NCBI GenBank assembly: GCA_963717155.1
Contig: OY970326.1
Coordinates: 3,906,001-3,970,000 of the forward strand
Origin: G963717155 sp963717155
GTDB lineage: Bacteria; Actinomycetota; Thermoleophilia; Gaiellales; JALYLC01
DNA: 64,000 nucleotides
Direction: 5' to 3'
Position 1 is the first letter of the stretch. Each line of letters opens with the position of its first letter. The position numbers and the translations under genes were made by a program. This document shows positions 38,619-47,296 of the stretch, piece by piece. The notes under the pieces are model-generated. The model ran no database searches, was not told the DNA's origin, and saw only the letters and a list, made by a program, of their open reading frames with translations.

Positions 38619-38718
38619 CTGTCAAGAGGTCATTCGCAAGTTCTTCGAGGTTTCCTACGTCGTTCGATCGGACATAGCTAGGCTTGCCCATCCGGACGCG
38701 CACGGCGAGGGAGTGCAT

Positions 38719-39741
38719 GTGACCGAGCGTTCCAAACGCCCGACCATCAAGGAGCTCGCCGAACACACGGGTCTGTCACCAGCCGCGGTCAGCTACGCGC
38801 TTCGCGGGCTGCAGGTGTCGGCCGAGACCGAGGCGCGAGTGCGCGAGGCGGCCGACGAGATCGGGTTCCGCTCGGATCCGATCGCCCGCGCCCTCCGGGG
38901 AGGCGCGACGGGTACGGTCGGAATGCTGGTGGGCAGCCTCGCGGACTTCTTCTCCCAGGAGCTCGTCGCCGCGGTGCAGCGCGAGCTGCGCGCTGCCGAG
39001 CGACACGTCCTGATCGCCGACGCCGACGGTGACCCGGCCCGCGAGATCGAGCTCGCGCGCGGGCTCGTCGACCGTCGCGTGGACGGCCTGATCGTTGCCC
39101 CGATCGGCCCACGGGCCGAGGGCTGGGCCGAGGTGGCGGGTGACGTGCCAACCGTCGCGATCGGCGACGAGCTGCGGGGAGCCGACACCGCCGCGGAGGT
39201 GCTGTTCGACAACGCGCGCGGCGTCGCCGAGGTGCTGCGCCATCTCGCCTCGCTCGGCCATCGGCGCATCGGCGTGCTGTCGTGGGCGCTCGATCAGGCT
39301 CCGGGGCGGACCGCGGAGCGGGCCGTCGGGGAGTGGGCGGACCGGCTCGGGATCGAGGTCGAGCTCATCACCTGCGCGTACAGCCTGAACGGATCGCGCC
39401 CGCTCGCACGCGACGTCCTGTCGGCGCCGGATCGCCCGACGGCGCTGTTCGCGCTGTCCGACTCGATCGCGTTCGGCGTCTACGTCGCGTGCCAGGAACT
39501 CGGCCTGCGGATCCCGGACGACATCTCGGTGGTCGGCTACGACGACCACCCGATCTCGCGCCTCCTCGCACCGCCGCTGACGAGCCTCGACTGGGACACG
39601 CCTGCCGTCGCGGCGACCGCCGTGCGCTTCCTGCTCGCCGTGCTCGAGGGCGAGCCCGGCGAGCGCACCGCCGTCCTGCGTGGCACGCTGCGCGCCCGTG
39701 GGTCGACGGGGCCGGTCTCGGCGGTCGTCGGCGCCGCCTGA
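38719..39741 (+). CDS. LacI-family transcriptional regulator
   Basis: An intact regulator of about 340 residues. The helix-turn-helix is PTIKELAEHTGLSPAAVSYA with LRGLQVSAETEARVREAAD. The periplasmic-binding-like domain has GMLVGSLADFFSQELVAAV, LIVAPIGP and DISVVGYDDHPISRLLAPPL. I prefer GTG 38719 because GAGGG lies seven bases upstream; a GTG at 38713 is two codons earlier but is almost on top of that site. It probably binds the palindromes upstream of its own gene and may regulate the divergent cupin. The ligand is unknown. Confidence 0.9.
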   Translation: MTERSKRPTIKELAEHTGLSPAAVSYALRGLQVSAETEARVREAADEIGFRSDPIARALRGGATGTVGMLVGSLADFFSQELVAAVQRELRAAERHVLIADADGDPAREIELARGLVDRRVDGLIVAPIGPRAEGWAEVAGDVPTVAIGDELRGADTAAEVLFDNARGVAEVLRHLASLGHRRIGVLSWALDQAPGRTAERAVGEWADRLGIEVELITCAYSLNGSRPLARDVLSAPDRPTALFALSDSIAFGVYVACQELGLRIPDDISVVGYDDHPISRLLAPPLTSLDWDTPAVAATAVRFLLAVLEGEPGERTAVLRGTLRARGSTGPVSAVVGAA

Positions 39742-39785
39742 ATATCAACCGTTCGGTGGTGGGCGAGGCCTCAATATCCACCGTT
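39741..39785. repeat. Direct repeat AATATC(A/C)ACCGTT
   Basis: AATATCAACCGTT (39741-39753) and AATATCCACCGTT (39773-39785) differ at one base and start 32 bases apart, three helical turns. They fill the short gap between the LacI gene and the CAP-domain gene and may be a paired regulator site for the latter. Confidence 0.45.
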
Positions 39786-39828
39786 AGGGCGATGGCGTCG
39801 GTCTCTCGAAGACCGCACGCTGAGTTCG

Positions 39829-40335
39829 ATGAGTCGCGCCCTCGTTACGGTTGTCGTCGCTACCGCTTCGCTGCTGGCCATCGCGGCGCCGAGCCAGGCG
39901 GCGCTCAAGGCCGGAGCCGAGCGCGGCATCGAGCAGAACATGCTCGTGCTCGTGAACGCCTACCGGAGCCAGCACGGCCTCGCGCCGCTGCAGTCGAACT
40001 CGGCGCTCATGCGCGCGGCCCGCGAGCACTCGCGCGACATGGTGGAGAACAACTACTTCGATCACACGTCGCTCAGCGGTGAGGCGTTCTCGCAGCGGCT
40101 GATCCGCTTCGGGTTCCACTGGACGAGTGCAGGCGAGACGATCGCCCAGGCGAGCGGGCTGTCGAACAGCACGGACGCGGCCAGCTCGGCGGTCACCATG
40201 TGGCGCAACTCGCCACCGCACAACCGCATCCTCCTGACGGGCAGCTTCCGGAGCGTGGGGATCGGCGCGTGGTGCACGGAGGACCACGGCGGCGGCTCGA
40301 CCTGCACGTTCACGCTCGACGCGGCGCGCGCCTAG
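39829..40335 (+). CDS. Secreted CAP/SCP-domain protein (YkwD-like)
   Basis: An intact 168-residue protein. A signal peptide is clear (ALVTVVVATASLLAIAAPSQ, cleavage near AQA-like SQA-AL around residue 24). The CAP domain has MLVLVNAYRSQHGLAPLQ, AAREHSRDMVENNYFDHTS, TSAGETIAQASG and WRNSPPHNRILL, with the conserved histidines and glutamate. The final part has a possible disulfide (WCTEDHGGGSTCTF). These proteins act outside the cell, with no agreed enzymatic role in bacteria. It converges with the secreted subtilase gene; only seven bases separate the stops. Confidence 0.88.
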   Translation: MSRALVTVVVATASLLAIAAPSQAALKAGAERGIEQNMLVLVNAYRSQHGLAPLQSNSALMRAAREHSRDMVENNYFDHTSLSGEAFSQRLIRFGFHWTSAGETIAQASGLSNSTDAASSAVTMWRNSPPHNRILLTGSFRSVGIGAWCTEDHGGGSTCTFTLDAARA

Positions 40336-40342
40336 TCGCCGA

Positions 40343-42240
40343 TCACGTCACTTCCACGAGCAGCGAGCTCTCCGCCGATCGCCAGAGCGGTCCGGCCACG
40401 ACCCGCGCTCGCAGGCGGAAGCGTCCCGACGTCGGAACGCGCTCCCTCGCGCTGACCGTTCCGCCGAAGGGGACCCTGACGGTCTGAATGACCCGATAGT
40501 GGTGCCCGTTCCAGAACTCGAGCTGGACACTGGCCCTGTACGAGTTCGCGAGCGGGCCGAGGTGGACGTGCAGGTGGAACACGCGACCGGCCGGCCCGGA
40601 TAGGGCGAGCCTCACGACGGGGGCGGCCTGCCCACCGGTGAACGGTCCGGCGTCGCGACTCGTGCAGTTGTGGTCCGCGTCGCAGGTCGTGGCGCGGAGC
40701 CAGATGCGCGAGCCCCGCTTGACGGGAATGGCCGTCCGCAGCGGGGCGGCCGTCGTCGCGAAGACCTTGCTGAAGGTCTTGCCGTCGGTCGACACCCCGA
40801 GTGCCGACTCGCCGGGTCCGGCGAGCACCTGTCCGGGCCCCGCCTGATCGACTCCGTCGACCGACGCGACCACCGACGAGCCCGACGGCACGACGGCGAA
40901 CGAGATGGTCGGAGCGACGGTGTCGTACGTGCGCGCGAGATCGACCGCCGCGAGCGCATCGACGACACCGGCGCCCGTGTACTGGTTCCAGCCGGTCCCG
41001 AAGGTCTGGTGGGCGCTGCGACGGATGACGTCCGCGACCTGCTCGGCGTGCAGTGCGGGATTCGCCTGGAGGACGAGCGAGGCGACCGCGGAGACGATCG
41101 GCGCCGAGAAGCTCGTGCCCTCCGCGTAGGCGTACCGGCCGCCGATCGGATCGTTCGGCTGTCCGAAGAGGCTGTCGCAGTTCGCAGGGTCGTCCGCGAA
41201 CGTGTTCGTGCCCTCGCTCGGAAGCGTCGAGAAGACGCCGCCGGGACAGGTCGCCGCGCCGGCCTCGGCCACGAGCTCCGCGGCGCCCGGAGCGGCGACC
41301 GACACGTCGGCGTTATGTGACGAGAACGAGGCCGCGCTGCCGTCGGGCCGGGTCGCCGCAACCGACAGGCCACGGCTCCAACCGCCGTTCGGCGCTCCGA
41401 GCTGCGCGGCCGGGTACGACAGCTCGTCACCATCGTCGCCGTTGTTGCCGGCGGCCGCGACGAGCAGCGTGTCGTGGTTCACCGCATACGCCATCGCTCG
41501 GGAGAGGGCCGGGCTCACGAGCTCGGTGCCCCCGAGGCTCATGTTGACCACGCGCACGCCGTGGTCGACGGCCCACACGATCGACTGCGCCACCGCGTCG
41601 CTGAAGAAGAGACCGGTCGTCGAGACGCGGATGGGGACGATCTGGGTCGCACCGGCGATGCCGCGGCCTCCGATGCCGTTGCCGGCGACCATCGCGATCA
41701 CGCCCGCCACCATGGTGCCGTGGCCGACCTTGTCGGTGACGTCCTGGCCTCCGCTCGCGTCGTGGCGAAGGGTCGCGATGCGGCCGGCAAGATCGGGCTC
41801 GCTGGTGTCGACGCCCGTGTCGATGATCCCGACGGGGAAGCGAGACCCGCCGCCGACTGCCGCGATCGCCGGTCCCGCGTTCACGGCGTCGAAGGCCCAC
41901 GAGTACGGGATCCCGGTGCTCGGATCGATATCGACCTCGGTATCCACCGCCGGGCGCAGCTCGCGTGCAGGGGCGACAGCCGAGACGCCCGGATGCGCTC
42001 GCATGCGCGCGATGAGCGCGGACGGCCGCCGCGTCCGCATGATCACGACCCGGAGCGGGGCGATCTGGCGCACCGGCCCGACGTGCAGACCGCGCGCCGC
42101 ACGGATCAGCGAGGCCGTGTCCGCCGTGCGATCGAGCGCGATCTCGACGCGCACGGGCGCGGCTGCGGACGCCGCAGGAGCAAGCACGGCGCCTGTTGCG
42201 ACGAGCAGGATCGGCACGAGCATGCGGGCGGCCCCGGCCA
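40343..42240 (-). CDS. Secreted S8 (subtilisin-like) serine protease
   Basis: An intact 632-residue protein. A signal peptide (MLVPILLVATGAVLAPAASA) is followed by an inhibitor-like pro-region to about residue 120. The catalytic aspartate is in VGIIDTGVDTSEPDLAG, the histidine in VGHGTMVAGVIAMVAG, the oxyanion asparagine in AAAGNNGDDGD and the serine in AEGTSFSAPIVSAVASL. A C-terminal region of about 200 residues with beta-rich repeats follows (VVRLALSGPAGRVFHLHV). It has no membrane anchor. It is probably an extracellular degradative protease. Confidence 0.92.
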
Positions 42241-42249
42241 TCTCGTCAC

Positions 42250-42255
42250 ACCTTA
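42250..42255 (-). promoter_or_regulatory. Possible -10 element (TAAGGT) for the S8 protease
   Basis: On the minus strand TAAGGT ends nine bases before ATG 42240. No Shine-Dalgarno is present, which fits a leaderless start. Confidence 0.3.
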
Positions 42256-42288
42256 GTCGGTACGTGGATGCGACATACATGTGTCTGC

Positions 42289-42294
42289 TATCGT
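42289..42294 (+). promoter_or_regulatory. Possible -10 element (TATCGT) for the XRE-cupin regulator
   Basis: TATCGT ends seven bases before ATG 42302, without a Shine-Dalgarno. The imperfect palindrome GACATACATGTGTC (42272-42285) lies just upstream and could be an autoregulatory site. Confidence 0.35.
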
Positions 42295-42301
42295 GAACAG
42301 C

Positions 42302-42856
42302 ATGACCGTCGTCGGGCCCCGCATTCGCCGATTGCGCGAGGGAATGCAGCTGTCGCTGCGAGACCTCTCGGCACGCAGCGGAGTGTCGGCGCCGATGCTC
42401 TCGCAGGTCGAGCGCGGTGAGACCTCCCCGACGCTCGCGACCGCGGGACGCATCGCGAGCGGGCTCGAGCTGACGCTGTCGCAGCTGCTGCGTCTCGACG
42501 AGGCGCCGGCCGCCGCCGTCGTGCGCGCAGGTGAGCGGCCGACCACCGGCAGCGGGCCGCATCGCGTCTCGCTCCTGACCCCCGATCTACCGGGTCAGCG
42601 AGTCGCGGTCGCGGAGCACGTTCTCGCTGCCGGCGAGTCGATCCCCGGCGCCGACGCCCGCCACGAGCCGGGAAGCCGCGAGGTCTGCGTCGTGCTCGAG
42701 GGCGCCGTGCGACTCGAGGTCGATGGCCAGACCTACGACCTCGCGTGCGGCGACGCCGTCACGTTCGACTCGGACCTCGAGCACCGGCTCTCGAACCCGG
42801 GCTCGCACCCCGCACGCTTCCTGTCCGTCCTCACCGCCGGCCTGCGCCGCGCCTGA
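42302..42856 (+). CDS. XRE-family regulator with C-terminal cupin domain
   Basis: An intact 184-residue protein. The helix-turn-helix is GPRIRRLREGMQLSLRDLSA and SGVSAPMLSQVERGETSPTL. The cupin domain has GSREVCVVLEGAVRLEVDGQ and GDAVTFDSDLEHRLSNPG. Such regulators bind small carboxylates or amino acids. It lies 21 bases before leuC on the same strand, so it may control the leuCD-like genes. ATG 42302 is preferred because of the -10-like hexamer; GTG 42281 is also in frame. Confidence 0.87.
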   Translation: MTVVGPRIRRLREGMQLSLRDLSARSGVSAPMLSQVERGETSPTLATAGRIASGLELTLSQLLRLDEAPAAAVVRAGERPTTGSGPHRVSLLTPDLPGQRVAVAEHVLAAGESIPGADARHEPGSREVCVVLEGAVRLEVDGQTYDLACGDAVTFDSDLEHRLSNPGSHPARFLSVLTAGLRRA

Positions 42857-42877
42857 CGCCCAATGCAAGGAGGCCCG

Positions 42878-44236
42878 ATGGCACCCCGAACCACCTACGA
42901 GAAGATCCTGGCCGACCATCTGATCGGCGACGACCTGCTCTTCATCGACCTGCACCTCGTGCACGAGGTGACGAGCCCGCAGGCGTTCGAGGGGCTCCGA
43001 CTCGCAAACCGGCGGGTGCGCCGTCCCGATCGGACACTCGCCACCGCCGACCACAACGTGCCGACCTGGGAGCTGTCGCGACCGATCGACGATGACATGT
43101 CGCGCCAGCAGCTCGAGGCGCTCGACAGGAACTGCGAGGACTTCGGCATCCGCCTGTACGGCCGCGGACATCGCCGCCAGGGGATCGTGCACGTGATCGG
43201 TCCCGAGCTCGGCGTGACCCAGCCCGGCATGACGATCGTCTGCGGCGACTCGCACACCTCGACGCACGGCGCGCTCGGAGCGCTCGCCTTCGGCATCGGG
43301 ACGAGCGAGGTCGAGCAGGTGCTCGCGACGCAGACCCTGCCGCACAAGCGCGGCCCGCAGATGCTCGTGCGCTTCGAGGGCATGCCGGCCCGCGGCGTCA
43401 CGGCGAAGGACCTGATCCTCGGACTGATCGGACAGATCGGCACCGACGGCGCGACCGGCCACGTGGTCGAGTACGCCGGAGAGGCGATCCGCGCGCTCCC
43501 CATGGAGGGCCGGCTGACCGTCTCCAACATGTCGATCGAGGCCGGCGCCCGCGCAGGCCTGATCGCGCCGGACGAGACCACGTACGCCTACCTCGAGGGT
43601 CGGCCGGGCGTGCAGGAGCCGTGGGAGCAGGCGCTCGCCCGCTGGGAGGCCTACCGCACGGACGAGGGGGCCCGCTTCGACCGCGAGGTCGTCGTCGACG
43701 TCCCGGCGCTCGCTCCCCAGGTCAGCTGGGGGACGAACCCGGGCCAGGTCGCGCCGATCACGGGCCGCATCCCCGAGCCGCGCGACGACACGGATGCGCG
43801 CGCGCTCGAGTACATGGGCCTCGAGGCCGGCACGGCGATCGCAGACGTCGCGATCGACCGCGTCTTCATCGGCTCGTGCACCAACGGCCGGCTGCCCGAC
43901 CTGCGCGCCGCGGCAGAGGTCGTGCGCGGCAAGAAGGTCGCCGCCGGCGTGCGCGCGATGGTCGTGCCAGGGTCGATGGCCGTCAAGGCAGCCGCCGAGG
44001 CAGAGGGCCTCGACAGGGTCTTCGCCGACGCGGGCTTCGAGTGGCGGAACGCGGGCTGCTCGATGTGCCTCGGCATGAACCCCGACATCCTCGGGGCCGG
44101 CGAGCGCTGCGCCTCGACGTCGAACCGCAACTTCGAGGGCCGCCAGGGCGCCGGCGGCCGCACGCACCTGGTCAGCCCCGAGATGGCCGCGGCAGCCGCA
44201 GTGACCGGCCACCTCGTCGACGTGCGGGAGCTCTAG
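42878..44236 (+). CDS. leuC: 3-isopropylmalate dehydratase large subunit (or related hydro-lyase)
   Basis: An intact 452-residue aconitase-family enzyme. The [4Fe-4S] ligands are in IGSCTNGRLPDLRAAAE and CSMCLGMNPD. Active-site segments TADHNVPTW, CGDSHTSTHGALGALAFGIG and STSNRNFEGRQGAGGRTHLV are present. The order and length match bacterial-type LeuC. AAGGAGG lies five bases before ATG 42878. leuD follows after two bases. No leuA or leuB is nearby, so a homoaconitase-like or other hydro-lyase role cannot be excluded, and the XRE-cupin regulator upstream is not typical of leucine genes. Confidence 0.88.
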   Translation: MAPRTTYEKILADHLIGDDLLFIDLHLVHEVTSPQAFEGLRLANRRVRRPDRTLATADHNVPTWELSRPIDDDMSRQQLEALDRNCEDFGIRLYGRGHRRQGIVHVIGPELGVTQPGMTIVCGDSHTSTHGALGALAFGIGTSEVEQVLATQTLPHKRGPQMLVRFEGMPARGVTAKDLILGLIGQIGTDGATGHVVEYAGEAIRALPMEGRLTVSNMSIEAGARAGLIAPDETTYAYLEGRPGVQEPWEQALARWEAYRTDEGARFDREVVVDVPALAPQVSWGTNPGQVAPITGRIPEPRDDTDARALEYMGLEAGTAIADVAIDRVFIGSCTNGRLPDLRAAAEVVRGKKVAAGVRAMVVPGSMAVKAAAEAEGLDRVFADAGFEWRNAGCSMCLGMNPDILGAGERCASTSNRNFEGRQGAGGRTHLVSPEMAAAAAVTGHLVDVREL

Positions 44237-44238
44237 AC

Positions 44239-44827
44239 ATGCAGGCATTCACGAAGGTCACGGGCACGGTCGCGGCGCTCGATCGCGCGAACGTCGACAC
44301 CGATCAGATCATCCCGAAGCAGTTCCTCAAGCGCATCCAGCGCACCGGCTTCGCCGAGGGCCTCTTCTTCGAGTGGCGGCAGGATCCCGACTTCCCGCTG
44401 AACCGGCCCGGAGTTCGCCGGCGCGCCGATCCTCGTCGCCGGCAAGAACTTCGGCTCGGGCTCGTCGCGCGAGCATGCGCCATGGGCCCTCGAGGACGCC
44501 GGGTACCGCGCGATCATCGCGCCGAGCTTCGCCGACATCTTCCGCTCGAACTGCGGCAAGATCGGACTCGTCTGCGTCGAGCTGCCCGAGGAGGACGTCC
44601 AGGAGCTGCTCGACGAGGCGCCCGCCGAGGCAACCGTCGATCTCGAACGTCTCGTCGTCGTCCTGGCCTCCGGGCGCGAGGTGCCGTTCGCGTTCGACTA
44701 CGCGCTGCGCGAGCGCATCCTGAACGGGCTCGACGAGATCGCGCTGACGCTGCTCCGCGAGGACGAGATCGCGGCGTACGAGACGGAGCGTGAGCGTCCG
44801 GGGCCGTCGATTCTGGCGTTGCCGTGA
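44239..44827 (+). CDS. leuD: 3-isopropylmalate dehydratase small subunit, one frameshift
   Basis: About 196 residues, the usual length of LeuD. It begins FTKVTGTVAALDRANVDTDQ with IIPKQFLKRIQRTGFAEGLF. A duplicated C at 44407-44409 breaks the frame, after which FGSGSSREHAPWALEDAGYR and IFRSNCGKIGLV match the swivelling domain that completes the active site with LeuC. The end GLDEIALTLLREDEIAAYE is typical. It follows leuC by two bases, so the two are co-translated. Confidence 0.88.
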
Positions 44828-44875
44828 CGTTGGCGGGGTGGCGCGACCCGAAAGCAGGTCGTGGGGCCAGGCGAT

Positions 44876-44916
44876 CCTCGGAGAAGGCGCAGGTTTTGAG
44901 CGTGGTTCTCGGGACC
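44876..44916 (-). repeat. Inverted partial copy of the 45.1-45.4 kb repeat
   Basis: On the minus strand this reads GGTCCCGAGAACCACGCTC, a short variable spot, then CCTGCGCCTT. It matches the right half of the two direct copies at 45191-45237 and 45326-45372 with few mismatches. It lies 49 bases after leuD. A six-base stem (GGGACC with GGTCCC) continues beyond it. Confidence 0.6.
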
Positions 44917-45009
44917 TCGCGTGGGTCCCGTCAGGCGCTACGCGGACGTATTCGATCCGTCGAAATGGTGATCGCGGTTAGACCGAACACGAAATAGTCG
45001 ACCAAGATC

Positions 45010-45047
45010 CACAGGTCGTGGGTTCGAACCCTTCGAGCGGTACCTGT
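45010..45047. other. tRNA T-arm-like fragment within a hairpin
   Basis: GTGGGTTCGAACCC resembles the T-arm of a tRNA, but the 3' side of the stem and the acceptor are not intact, and no D-arm or anticodon arm precedes it. CACAGGT (45010-45016) and ACCTGTG (45041-45047) flank it as an inverted repeat. It may be a remnant of a tRNA-derived attachment site. The rest of 44917-45120 holds no gene that I can support. Confidence 0.3.
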
Positions 45048-45120
45048 GATCCTTCGAACCCTCGCCACCTGTTGGCGGGGCGCGCTCGGCGCAACCTGTG
45101 ATCATTGGCCTATTGCGTTT

Positions 45121-45237
45121 GCGGCCTAACCGCTACCACGGTTGCGACGGATCGACGACGTCCGCGCTGCGCTTTCCGGGACCGACGCTAGGTCCCGAGA
45201 ACCACGCTCCCCACCTGCGCCTTTTCTGAGGCTGGCA
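45121..45237. repeat. 117-bp direct repeat, copy 1
   Basis: The copy begins GCGGCCTAACCGCTACCACG and ends CTTTTCTGAGGCTGGCA. The outer parts (about 42 bases on each side) are nearly identical to copy 2 at 45255, while the centre of about 35 bases differs. Neither strand reads as a convincing gene. On the minus strand both copies translate to CQPQKRRRWGAWFS, which is a by-product of the repeat. Confidence 0.8.
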
Positions 45238-45254
45238 TGTGGCCCATGTTCGTT

Positions 45255-45372
45255 GCGGCCTCGCCGCTACCACGGTTGCGACGGATCGACGACGTCTGCG
45301 TGCCTCCGTACGCAGCCCTTTACTCGGTTCCGAGAACCACGCTCCCCACCTGCGTCTTTTCTGAGGCTGGCA
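45255..45372. repeat. 118-bp direct repeat, copy 2
   Basis: This is the second copy, 17 bases after the first. It begins GCGGCCTCGCCGCTACCACG, shares CGACGGATCGACGACGTC, diverges in the centre, and rejoins at CGAGAACCACGCTCCCCACC. A short run of three CACCGGG units follows (45372-45392). The element could be a REP-like or non-autonomous mobile repeat; I saw no further copies in the window. Confidence 0.8.
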
Positions 45373-45422
45373 CCGGGCACCGGGCACCGGGCCTGTCGCA
45401 CGCGCCGGGTCTTTCTCGAGAA

Positions 45423-46125
45423 CTAGGCCCAGGGGTCGCGGCGCGTGACCATGCCGCGTCCCGGCGCTGCCTCGAGCTGCTCCTCCGGGCGCGCCGTGGC
45501 CGCGACGGGGGCCGTGCGCGACGCTGCGCACGAGCTCGGCGGAGAACGCACGCCCGTCGTCCTCGTCGGCGAAGCGACCGCCGAAGCGGGAGGGGCGGAC
45601 GAGGTCGCGGCGCACGATCTCGAGCTCGGCGTCAGGCGTGCCGCCGTTCGCCGGCGCGTCGAGGATGACACGGTCGCCGTCGCTGAACGGCGCGGGCGAG
45701 ACGAAGCCGATGCCGCTCTCCGAGACGTCCGTGACCTGGATCGCGACCGGAGTTCCGGGGCGCAGGTTGACGCACTGGACGACGCTGCCCGAGAGCCGCA
45801 CCGCGAGCGAGCGACGCGGGGCGACGCGCTCGGGAGCCGGCACGGGCTCGGCGAGCAGGCGTCCGACGACGATGTCGCGCATCCCGGGCCACGGGCGCGC
45901 CTCGCTGCACCGCACGATCGCCCGGCGGGCGCCGTCGCGCATGAAGTAGCGGAGCGCGAACACCTGGGCGGGCGCGATCGCGTCACGCGGCGCCTCGAGC
46001 TCGACCGGGATCAGCGTGCTCGGAGGGACGAGCACGGTGACCGACACGGCCTCCACGATCGTGTCGACGGTCTCGGCGCTGACCGGCAGCGCCGATGCAT
46101 TGATGCGGAACTCACCGTCTCCCAT
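45423..46125 (-). CDS. PilZ-domain c-di-GMP receptor, one frameshift
   Basis: About 233 residues. The N-terminal half (MGDGEFRINASALPVSAETV) is a YcgR-N-like region with ALRYFMRDGARRAIVRCSEA. The PilZ half has PRRSLAVRLSGSVVQCVN and VTDVSESGIGFVSPAPFSDG, giving the RxxxR and D/NxSxxG motifs. A break near 45510 leads to the ending EEQLEAAPGRGMVTRRDPWA. It is the second PilZ gene in the window, which suggests active c-di-GMP signalling although no GGDEF or EAL gene is present here. Confidence 0.76.
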
Positions 46126-46173
46126 CCACTCACTATGGCTGCACCAGGGCCAGATCGCCACCCCCTCCTGTGG

Positions 46174-46179
46174 TAGCGT
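46174..46179 (+). promoter_or_regulatory. Possible -10 element (TAGCGT) for the formaldehyde dehydrogenase operon
   Basis: TAGCGT ends seven bases before ATG 46187 with no Shine-Dalgarno between, the same geometry as at 28672 and 42289. Confidence 0.35.
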
Positions 46180-46186
46180 CGGGCCG

Positions 46187-47296
46187 ATGCGGATTCGGGC
46201 GGCTGTCCTCGAGGAGTTCGGCAAGCCTCTCGTGGTGCAGGAGGTGGATCTCGCCGACCCGCGCCCTGGCGAGGTACTCGTCCGGCTCGCGGCCTGCGGC
46301 GTCTGCCACACGGACATGTACTCGGGCAGCGGAGCCGACCCGTCCGGCTACGCGCCGACGGTGCTCGGCCACGAGGGCGCAGGCGTCGTCGAGGCGATCG
46401 GCGAAGGGGTGACGAGCGTACGTCCCGGCGATCACGTCGTGACGCTGTTCTCGCCCCAGTGCCGGGCGTGCATCCACTGCCAGTCGGAGCGCACGAACCT
46501 GTGCCTCGCGATCCGCGAGCAGCAGAACCTCGGCTTCCTGCCCGACGGGACGACGCGCCTTTCGCGCGGTGGCGAGCCGATGCGGCACTTCATGGGCACC
46601 TCGACGTTCGCCGAGGCGACCGTGATGCCCGAGATCGCGCTCGCGGTCGTCGACCCGGCGGCCTCGCTCGAGTCGATCTGCACGCTCGCGTGCGGTGCGA
46701 CGACGGGAGTCGGTGCGGCGCTGTACACGGCCAAGGTGGAGCCGGGCTCGACCTGTGCAGTCTTCGGCGCCGGCCTCGTCGGTCTCGGCATGGTGGCCGG
46801 CTGCCGTCTCGCCGGCGCCGAGCGGATCATCGCCGTCGACCGCTCGCCGGGACGCCTCGAGATGGCGCGCGCGCAGGGCGCCACCGACACGCTGATCGCC
46901 GGCGACGACACCGTCGCGCAGATCCTCGAGATGACCGGCGGATTCGGCGCCGACTACACCTTCGAGGCGACCGGCCTCGTCGCGGTGATGCGCCAGGCCG
47001 TCGAGGCAGCGCGCATGGGATGGGGCCTGTGCACGCTCGCGGGAGTCGCCGGAAAGGGCGAGACGCTCGACGTGATTCCACGCTTCCTGATCACCGGCCG
47101 GCGCATCGCGGGCACCTCGTTCGGCGGCGCGAAGGGCCGCGACCGCGTTCCCGAGCTCGTGCGCCTCTACCTCGACGGCCAGCTCGATCTCGACGCGTTC
47201 GTCTCCCATCGCATGCCGCTCGACGACGTCAACCGCGCCTTCGAGCTCATGGAACGCCAGGACGGCGTGCGTTCCGTGCTTACCTTCAGCTCATGA
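46187..47296 (+). CDS. Zinc-dependent alcohol dehydrogenase, class III / mycothiol-dependent formaldehyde dehydrogenase type
   Basis: An intact 369-residue MDR enzyme. The catalytic zinc site is AACGVCHTDMYSG and GHEGAGVVEAIGEG; the structural zinc cysteines are in SPQCRACIHCQSERTNLC. The NAD fold is STCAVFGAGLVGLGMVAGCR. The group includes S-(hydroxymethyl)mycothiol dehydrogenase / S-nitrosomycothiol reductase (MscR). The gene right after it encodes an MBL hydrolase, just as mscR is followed by an MBL gene in mycobacteria, which favours formaldehyde detoxification. The alternative is a general aryl-alcohol dehydrogenase. The TGA overlaps the next ATG. Confidence 0.85.
   Translation: MRIRAAVLEEFGKPLVVQEVDLADPRPGEVLVRLAACGVCHTDMYSGSGADPSGYAPTVLGHEGAGVVEAIGEGVTSVRPGDHVVTLFSPQCRACIHCQSERTNLCLAIREQQNLGFLPDGTTRLSRGGEPMRHFMGTSTFAEATVMPEIALAVVDPAASLESICTLACGATTGVGAALYTAKVEPGSTCAVFGAGLVGLGMVAGCRLAGAERIIAVDRSPGRLEMARAQGATDTLIAGDDTVAQILEMTGGFGADYTFEATGLVAVMRQAVEAARMGWGLCTLAGVAGKGETLDVIPRFLITGRRIAGTSFGGAKGRDRVPELVRLYLDGQLDLDAFVSHRMPLDDVNRAFELMERQDGVRSVLTFSS

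Noticed and set aside
38548..38766. 72-codon minus-strand frame in the lacI-cupin gap
   Set aside because: It overlaps the lacI start and the palindromic operator and shows no protein-like pattern beyond chance.
45010..45047. A functional tRNA gene
   Set aside because: Only a T-arm-like stretch is present and its stem is mismatched; no acceptor, D or anticodon arms can be drawn.
45133..45422. C-terminal extension of the second PilZ protein through the repeats (CQPQKRRRWGAWF twice)
   Set aside because: The reading frame is only open because of GC bias; a one-base correction gives a natural stop at 45423 and the duplicated peptide mirrors the DNA repeat.
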